Origin: Thinopyrum elongatum
Lineage: Eukaryota > Streptophyta > Magnoliopsida > Poales > Poaceae
Assembly: GCA_011799875.1 (NCBI GenBank)
Contig: CM022299.1
Location: 339,851,307-339,915,306, forward strand
DNA: 64,000 bases
Direction of reading: 5' to 3'
The notes under the pieces are model-generated. The model saw nothing but the letters and a program-made list of their open reading frames with translations. It ran no database searches and had not been told where the DNA came from. Both the position numbers and the translations under genes were made by a program. Of the stretch, positions 57,359 to 64,000 are shown piece by piece (the first letter of the stretch is position 1; each line of letters starts with the position of its first letter).

Positions 57359-58420
57359 ATGGAGAATCATCCTTTGAGGGGTTTGTTCGGGGTATCTTCA
57401 CCTCGATCGAAACCACAATTAGTTACCCCTCAACCTACTGCACCTACTGAAAATATTGGTTATGAAATTCCTTCTGGTATGATCGAACAACTGCTAGCTA
57501 ATCCTTATGCAGGAGATGGAACCGAACATCCTGATATGCACTTGATATATGTTGATGAAATTTGTAGATTATTTAAGCTTGCAGGTTTGCCTGGAGATGA
57601 AGATAAGAAGAAGGTTTTCCCTTTATCTTTGAAGGGAAAAGCATTGGCATGGTATAGGCTATGCGATGATATTGGATCTTGGAACTAGAATCGATTGAAA
57701 TTGGAATTTCACCAAAAAAATTATCCTATGCATCTAGTTCATCATGATCGGAATTATATATATAATTTTTGGCCTCGTGAAGGAGAAAGTATCGCTCTAG
57801 CTTGGGGGAGGCTTAAGTCAATGTTATATTCATGCCGCAATCATGAGCTCTCTAGAGAAATTATTATTCAGATTTTTTATGCTCGGCTTTCTCGTAATGA
57901 TCAATCCATGCTTGATACTTCTTGTACTGGTTCTTTTATGAAGAAGGCTATTGAATTCAGGTGGGATCTTTTAGAAAGAATTGAAGGCAACTCTGAAGAT
58001 TGGGAACTCGACAAAGGTAAAGAGTCAGGTATTAAGCTTGAATTTGATTGTGTTGAATCCTTTATGAATACCGATGCTTTTCACAAGTTTAGCACTAAAT
58101 ATGGACTTGACTCTGAGATAGTAGCCTCTTTCTATGAATCATTTGCTACTCATGTTGATCTTCCTAAGGAGAAGTGGTTTAAATATCATCCCCCTATCAA
58201 AGAATAAATTAAAGAACCCAACATAGCTAAAGATGAAACTATTATTTACAATGTTGACCCAGTTGTGCCTACTGCTTATATTGAAAATCCACCTTTCCCT
58301 GTTAGGATAAAGGAACATGCTAAGGTTTCAACTGTGGTTCGCAAAAGTAATATTAGAACACCTAAACCTGTTGAACAAATTAAAGTAGAACCTAGTGTTG
58401 CTATGGTTAAAGATCTCTTT
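57359..58420 (+). pseudogene. S3 Gag
   Basis: ATG 57359 (MENHPLRGLFGVSSPRS), same start as S1. The Gag core is KVFPLSLKGKALAWYRLC, RLKLEFHQKNYPMHLV, WGRLKSMLYSCRNHE and FYARLSRNDQSMLDTSC. TAG at 57686-57688 (S1 has TAC) and TAA at 58205-58207 interrupt it. An extra T near 58418-58421 (gatctctttgg where S1 has gatctcttgg) shifts the frame into the protease. Packages element RNA in intact relatives. Confidence 0.8.
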
Positions 58421-59393
58421 GGTAGAAAATATTGACGGGCATGTTATTTACTTCTGTGATGAAGCTGCTAGAATTGCCAAACCCGATGAAAAAGATAAGC
58501 ATATACCTGTTGTTGGCATGCCTGTTGTCTCAGTTAAAATAGGAGATCATTGTTATCATGATTTATGTTATTTAGGTGCTAGCGTGAGTGCTATTCCTTT
58601 TACCTTATACCAAGAAATTATGAATGACATAGCACCCGATGAAATAGAAGACATAGATGTTACTATTAAACTTGCTAATAGAGACACCATCACACCACTT
58701 GGGATTGTTAGAGATGTTGAAGTCTTGTGTGGGAAAATAAAATACCCTACTGATTTTCTAGTTCTTGGTTCCCCACAAGATGACTTCTGTCCCATTATCT
58801 TTGGTAGACCTTTCTTGAACACTGTCAATGCTACTATAGATTGTCAAAAACAAACTGTCAGTGTTAGCTTTGGTGATGGGTCTCATGAGTTTAATTTTTC
58901 CAAGTTTAATAGACAACCTCACAAGAAAGAATTACCTAGTAAAGATGAAATAATTGGTCTTGCTTCTATTGTTGTGCCTCCTACTGATCCATTAGAACAA
59001 TATTTGCTAGACCATGAAAATGATATGCACATGCATGAAAGAAATGAGATAGATAAAATTTTCTTTGAACAACGATCTCTGCTCAAAAATAATTTGCCTA
59101 TTGAAACTCTAGGAGGTCCTCCTCCACCTAAAGGTGATCCTGTGTTTGAATTGAAACAATTGCCTGATACTTTGAAATATGCTTATCTCGATGAGAAAAA
59201 GATATATCCTGTTATTATTAGTGCTAACCTTTCGGAACATGAAGAAGAAAGATTATTAAAAATTCTGAAGAAGCATCATGCTGCTATTGGATATACTCTT
59301 GATGATCTTAAGGGCATTAGTCCCACTCTCTGTCAGCACAAGATTAATATGGAGCCCGATGCTAACCCGTTGTTGATCATCAACGACGTTTGA
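58421..59393 (+). pseudogene. S3 protease region, active-site aspartate changed
   Basis: The loop that reads LCDLGASVS in S1 reads LCYLGASVS here (GAT to TAT), removing the catalytic aspartate. The second block PIIFGRPFLNTVNA and the linker toward RT (PTDPLEQYLLDHEND, YTLDDLKGISP) are otherwise open. Small deletions near 59365-59390 end the frame just before RT. Confidence 0.8.
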
Positions 59394-61038
59394 ATCCTAA
59401 GATGAAAGAAGTGGTAAGAACTGAAATATTAAAACTTCTGGAAGCAGGTATAATCTACCCCATAGCTGAAAGTAGATGGGTAAGTCCTATTCATTGTGTC
59501 CCTAAGAAGGTAGATATTATCGTTGTTCCTAATGATAAAAATGAACTCATTCCACAAAGAGTTATTACTGGCTATAGAATGGTTATTGATTTTAGAAAAT
59601 TAAATAAAACTACGAGAACAGATCATTACCCTTTGCCTTTTATTGATCAAATGCTAGAAAGATTATCAAAGCACACACACTTTTGCTTCCTTGATGGATA
59701 TTCTGGTTTTTCTCAAATACCTGTTTCACAACCTGATCAAGAGAAAACCACCTTTACTTGTCCTTTTGGAACTTATGCTTATAGACGTATGCCTTTTGGT
59801 TTATGCAATGCACCTGCTACTTTTCAAAGATGTATGACTGCTATATTCTCTGAATTTTGTGAAAAGATTGTTGAGGTTTTCATGGATGATTTTTCTGTAT
59901 ATGGAACTTCTTTGATGATTGCTTGAGCAACCTTGATCGAGTTTTGCAAAGATGTGAGGAAACTAATCTTGTCTTGAATTGGGAAAAGTGCCACTTTATG
60001 GTTAATGAAGGTATTGTTTTGGGGCAAAAAAATTATGAACGAGGTATTGCGGTGGATAAAGCTAAAGTTGATGCAATTGAGAAAATGCCATGTCCTAGAG
60101 ATATTAAAGGTATTCATAGTTTTCTCGGTCATGCTGGTTTCTATAGGAGATTTATTAAAGGCTTCTCCAAAATTTCTAGGCCTCTTACAAATCTTTTACA
60201 AAAGGATGTTCCATTTGGTTTTGATGATGATTGTGTAGAAGCCTTTAAAACACTTAAGAAAGCCTTAACTTCTGCACCTATTGTTCAACCACCTGATTGG
60301 AACTTGCCTTTTGAAATTATGTGTGATGCTAGTGATTATGCTGTTGGTGCTGTTCTAGGACAAAGAGTTGATAAAAAATTAAATGTTATTCACTATGCTA
60401 GTAAAACTCTAGACAGTGCCCAAAGAAATTATGCTACTACTGAAAAGGAATTTTTAGCAGTTGTGTTTGCCTGTGATAAATTTAGATCTTACATTGTTGA
60501 TTCCAAAGTTATTGTTCACACTAATCATCCTACTATTAAATATCTTATGGAAAAGAAAGATGCTAAACCTAGACTCATTAGGTGGGTTCTCTTGCTACAA
60601 GAATTTGATTTACATATCACTGATAGAAAAGGAGCTGAGAACCCTGTTGCTGATAACTTATCTAGGTTAGAAAATATCCTTGATGACCCACTACCTATTG
60701 ATGATAGCTTTCCTGATGAACAACTAGCTACAATAAATGTTTCTCATAATACTCCTTGGTATGCTGACTATGCTAATTATATTGTTGCTAAATACATACC
60801 ACCTAGTTTCACATACCAACAAAAGAAAAAATTCTTCTATGATTTGAGACATTACTTTTGGGATGACCCACATCTTTACAAAGGAGTAGATGGTATTATT
60901 AGACGTTGTGTACCTGAGCATGAACAGGAACAAACCCTACGGAAATGTTACCCCGAAGCTTATGGAGGGCATCATGCGGGAGATAGAACTGCTCACAAGG
61001 TATTGCAATCTGGTTTTTATTGGCCTACTCTCTTCTAG
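59390..61038 (+). pseudogene. S3 reverse transcriptase and RNase H
   Basis: RT: LLEAGIIYPIAESRWVSPIH, GYRMVIDFRKLNKTTRTDHY, FCFLDGYSGFSQIP, MPFGLCNAPATFQRCM and FMDDF (59879-59893). A one-base loss near 59910 (acttctttgat where S1 has acttcttttgat) breaks the frame. The next frame carries the RT thumb ([18 protein letters not shown]) and RNase H ([30 protein letters not shown]). In RNase [11 protein letters not shown] replaces HTDHAAIKY, so a metal-binding aspartate is lost. The frame runs into the integrase zinc region and ends at TAG 61036-61038. Confidence 0.85.
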
Positions 61039-62079
61039 GATGCCCGTAAGTTTGTTTTATCTTGTGATGAATGTCAATGAATTGGTAATATTGGTAAGCA
61101 TCAGGAAATGCCTATGAATTATTCACTTGCTGTTGAACCATTTGATGTTTGGGGTTTTGATTATATGGGACCTTTTCCTTCCTCTAATGGGTATACACAT
61201 ATTTTGGTTGTGGTTGATTACGTTACTACGTGGGTAGAAGCTGTTTCAACTAGCAGTGCTGATCATAACACTTCCATTAAAATGCTTAAAGAAGTTATTT
61301 TCCCGAGGTTTGGAGTCCCTAGATATTTAATGAATGTTGGTGGTTCACACTTTATTCATGGCGCCTTCCATAAAATGCTTGCTAAATATGATGTTAACCA
61401 TAGAATTGCATCACCCTATCACCCTCAATCTAGTGGTCAAGTTGAACTTAGCAATAGAGAAATAAAACTAATATTACAAAAAACTGTTAATAGGTCCCGA
61501 AAGAATTGGTCTAAGAATTTGGATGATGCACTTTGGGCCTATAGAACATCATATAAAAATCCTATGGGTATGTCTCCTTATAAAATGGTTTATGGAAAAG
61601 CTTGTCATTTGCCTCTAGAGTTAGAACACAAAGCATATTGGGCAATTAAAGAACTCAACTATGATTTCAAACTTGCCGGTGAAAAGAGGTTATTTGATAT
61701 TAGCTCACTAGATGAATGGAGAACCCAAGCCTATGAAAATGCCAAGTTATTTAAAGAAAAAGTTAAAAGATGGCACGACAAAAGAATCCAAAAGCGCGAA
61801 TTCAAAGTTGGAGAATATGTTCTTTTGTACAACTCTCGTTTTAGATTCTTTGCAGGTAAACTTCTCTCTAAATGGGAAGGACCATATATCATCGAGGAAG
61901 TCTACCGCTCTGGAGCTATTAAAATAAATAATGCCGAAGGTACTAACCCGAAGGTGGTCAATGGGCAAAGAATTAAACACTATATCTCAGGTACGCCTAT
62001 TAATGTTGAAAGCAATATTATTCAAACCATGACACCTAAGGAACACATAAAAGAGACCTTCTGGAACACTCTAGAATAA
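61039..62079 (+). pseudogene. S3 integrase
   Basis: After TAG 61036-61038 and TGA 61078-61080 (both change codons that are open in S1), a 323-residue frame from 61108 carries [40 protein letters not shown] and the C-terminal [18 protein letters not shown]. The second catalytic block reads NVGG where S1 has TDGG, so an essential aspartate is gone. It ends at TAA 62077-62079. Confidence 0.85.
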
Positions 62080-62426
62080 TTAAAAAAGAGGAGGTACGTG
62101 ATACGGTAAGTTAACGGACTTCGAAAAATCCGCAAAAATATTTTCTGTCCGTTTTGGAATATTTTAAAAATTAGGAAAATAAGAAACAACCAGGAAGGCA
62201 CCTGAGGGGGGCACAAGACACTAGGGCGTGCCTGGGCCCCCTGGCGTGCCCAGGTGGGTTGTGCCCACCTCAGGAACGTTCTCGACTCTGTTTTCCTCCC
62301 ATTTGCTTGTTTCCCAAGATAAAAAAATCTCTATATACCCCCCAAACGTATTGACCACCGTATCACGGAGAAATCTTCTGTTCTTCTTTCTTGCTGTTTT
62401 CTGTCAGATCTGTTAAGCCAAGCATC
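62080..62426 (+). other. S3 hairpin region downstream of pol
   Basis: No gene. CCTGAGG (62201-62207) and GCACAA pair with TTGTGC and CCTCAGG (62268-62274) around GC-rich inner arms. The arrangement matches S1 36661-36735, with base changes on both arms. Confidence 0.65.
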
Positions 62427-62825
62427 ATGTCTTGTCCCTCCTCCAAGAAAGTAAAAGAGGATGCTTGGTTGATGAAGATGGAACTAAAGAGAGAGGAACC
62501 ATAGAAGACCATCAATGGCGACAAGGTCAAGGAAGTTGAGGGAGATCAAGTTCTGGAAGAGGGGCAAGCCGTTCTAGCAGCAGAACAAGAGGACATCCTT
62601 CAGCCTTACTATGATCATCTTACCCCTACTGAAATTGAGGCTTTTAGGATCATCGAAATGGTTCATGTTCAAAATAAATATCTCACTCGTGAAAATATTC
62701 TGTTGCAAGAGCACGTCATTGCCCTCCGGAGCATCATCCGTAGATTGGAGTACCTCCTGAGCCTGAAGTGTGGCGCTACTACCTCTTCACCACCACCACC
62801 TTCTTCATCACCAAAGGAGACTTGA
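62427..62825 (+). pseudogene. Small 3' ORF of S3, one in-frame stop
   Basis: ATG 62427-62429 to TGA 62823-62825, 132 codons, broken by TAG at 62502-62504. N-terminus MSCPSSKKVKEDAWLMKMEL, then acidic residues, then DILQPYYDHLTPTEIEAFRI and a helical, likely coiled-coil C-terminus with leucines (ENILLQEHVIALRSIIRRLE). The start is conserved in S1 at 36889. It is an extra frame downstream of pol, in the place of an env-like gene, but no signal peptide or membrane segment is visible. Function unknown. Confidence 0.5.
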
Positions 62826-64000
62826 GTTCATGGTATGTACACTCCCCTTGGCTTGTGCCAAGCTTGGGGGAGGTGTCCCGGTATTGTATCACCACCACTA
62901 TCTTTGCTTTCATCTATTTTAGTTCAATCTTTAGTTTTCCTATGATTTAGTTGAATAAAAGTTTAGTTCTATCCTTTCTTTTCGAGTGTTTGCTTAGTGA
63001 TCTATCTATGGATGTAATCCTGTCTGAGATATATAATAAAGAGTAGATTGAGTTTTGTTTGTTTACTTTAATGTTTTGATAAAAAGAAAGGAAAATAAAT
63101 GAAAAGATCATATGCTAATCTTATGGTAAGTAATGACATCACATAAGGAAAAGTATAGGTGCTAAAATTTATTGGAGATTTGACAAACATAGCATTGGTC
63201 AATGATGCAATTCATGAAAGAATTAATAAGGGAAGAGAAGATTCACATGCAAATACACTATCTTGGACATCTTTTATGATTGTGAGCCTCCATTAAATAT
63301 TTTGTGTCAAAATAGTTGACGTTGGACAAGACAACATAATGATTTATGTTTGTTCATATTCACATAGAAGTTACATTGTCATAGATCCTTTAAAATGTGG
63401 TGCTTGCTTAATATCCTTTCTAGCCAAAAATTCCGCACTAAGTAGAGATACTACTTGTGCATCCAAAAGCCCTTAACCCAAATCTTATTTTGAGAGTCTA
63501 CCATACCTACCTATGGATTGAGTAAGATCCTTCAAGTAAGTTGTCATCGGTGCAATAAGGCAATAAAAATTGCTTCTAAATGTGTTGGATCATTTAGTGT
63601 AAGAGAAAATTGAGCGTTGTACGAACTTGTGATGGCAAAGTAATAAAAGCGACAAACTGCATAATAAAGGTTGCTATCATAAGGGGCAACATAACATGGC
63701 GTTCTTTCGCATTAAGGGATTTGGCATATAAACAAATAAGCACATGACAACCTCTGCTTCCCTCTGTGAAGGGCCTATCTTTTACTTTTATGCATTTACT
63801 TTCATGTAGAGTCAAAGTTTTCTTCCCCATTGCTTTTTATTTTCTCTTTTTGCAAGCATCATGTGGTGAGGAAATATCTAGGCACATATATCCAGTTGGA
63901 TATGGGTGGGCATGAGTTATTGTTGTTGACATCACCCTTGAGATGAATATATTGCGAGGCGAAACTATAAGCCCCTATCTTTCTATGTTTCTAGTTGAAA
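62826..64000 (+). other. S3 3' non-coding region
   Basis: No supported coding sequence. Polypurine-like aagcttggggg at 62860-62870 in a small hairpin, as in S1. AT-rich thereafter, aligning with S1 37450-38590 throughout. Confidence 0.65.

Larger units (their letters stand above)
55767..64000 (+). mobile_element. S3: second Sabrina/Athila-like Gypsy, 5' LTR to 3' internal region
   Basis: Starts TGATACATCC at 55767 after cacct (expected target duplication, partner off-window). Same order as S1: LTR, tRNA-Asp-type primer site, Gag, protease, RT, RNase H, integrase, hairpin, small ORF, long 3' non-coding region. By alignment with S1 (38550 matches 63957), its 3' LTR should begin about 400-450 bp beyond the window. 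It is an independent insertion, not a duplicate of S1: flanks and internal mutations differ. Confidence 0.85.

Overview
The window looks like intergenic DNA from a large-genome grass of the Triticeae type (wheat, barley, rye or Aegilops). I infer this from layered LTR retrotransposons that resemble Triticeae families (WHAM-like, Sabrina/Athila-like, Maximus/SIRE-like and TGTAAC-type chromovirus-like Gypsy), CACTA DNA transposons that carry host-derived gene pieces, Stowaway MITEs, and plant GT-AG introns. No database search was possible. Family names come from recalled sequence features and are tentative. I see no intact cellular gene, no RNA gene and no CRISPR.

Layout: 1-5998 is the right part of a CACTA-like element (CACTA-B). 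It holds a degenerate ~340-bp tandem array, a 79-bp tandem array, an AP2/ERF-like pseudogene and a B3-like pseudogene. It sits inside a Copia element whose 3' half is 5999-9850. That Copia in turn cut into a plant gene, and three 3' exons of the gene survive at 9851-10904. A short RTE-type LINE tail lies at 11338-11531. A WHAM-like Gypsy (11872-20257, minus strand, gag and protease only) follows. Its right LTR is broken six bases from its end by S1, a Sabrina/Athila-like Gypsy (20258-39798 and beyond). S1 is interrupted twice: in pol by T1, a gag-only LTR element (23789-33721, TSD aaaac), and in its 3' LTR by CACTA-A (from 39799, TSD tta).

CACTA-A runs from 39799 to at least 55766. It carries an exonuclease-like pseudogene, an F-box/LRR-like pseudogene, a B3-like two-exon fragment, a Stowaway-like MITE and an unidentified gene tail. 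It was entered by G2 (41525-50913, minus strand, TSD tcttg), a rearranged chromovirus-like Gypsy, and by S3 (55767 to beyond 64000), a second Sabrina/Athila-like copy.

How the parts work together: LTR elements S1, S3, G2 and the Copia once encoded their own reverse transcriptase. T1 (gag only) and the WHAM-like element (gag plus protease) could only have moved with help. T1 shares LTR ends, an LTR core and the tRNA-iMet primer site with G2, so a G2-like element is a plausible partner. All coding regions here carry stops, frameshifts or deletions. I found no new defence or metabolic system. The most unusual objects are the chimeric G2 element (microhomology junctions inside a clean target-site duplication), the multi-knuckle Gag of T1, conserved co-varying hairpins in the Sabrina-like elements, and the gene pieces carried by the two CACTAs.
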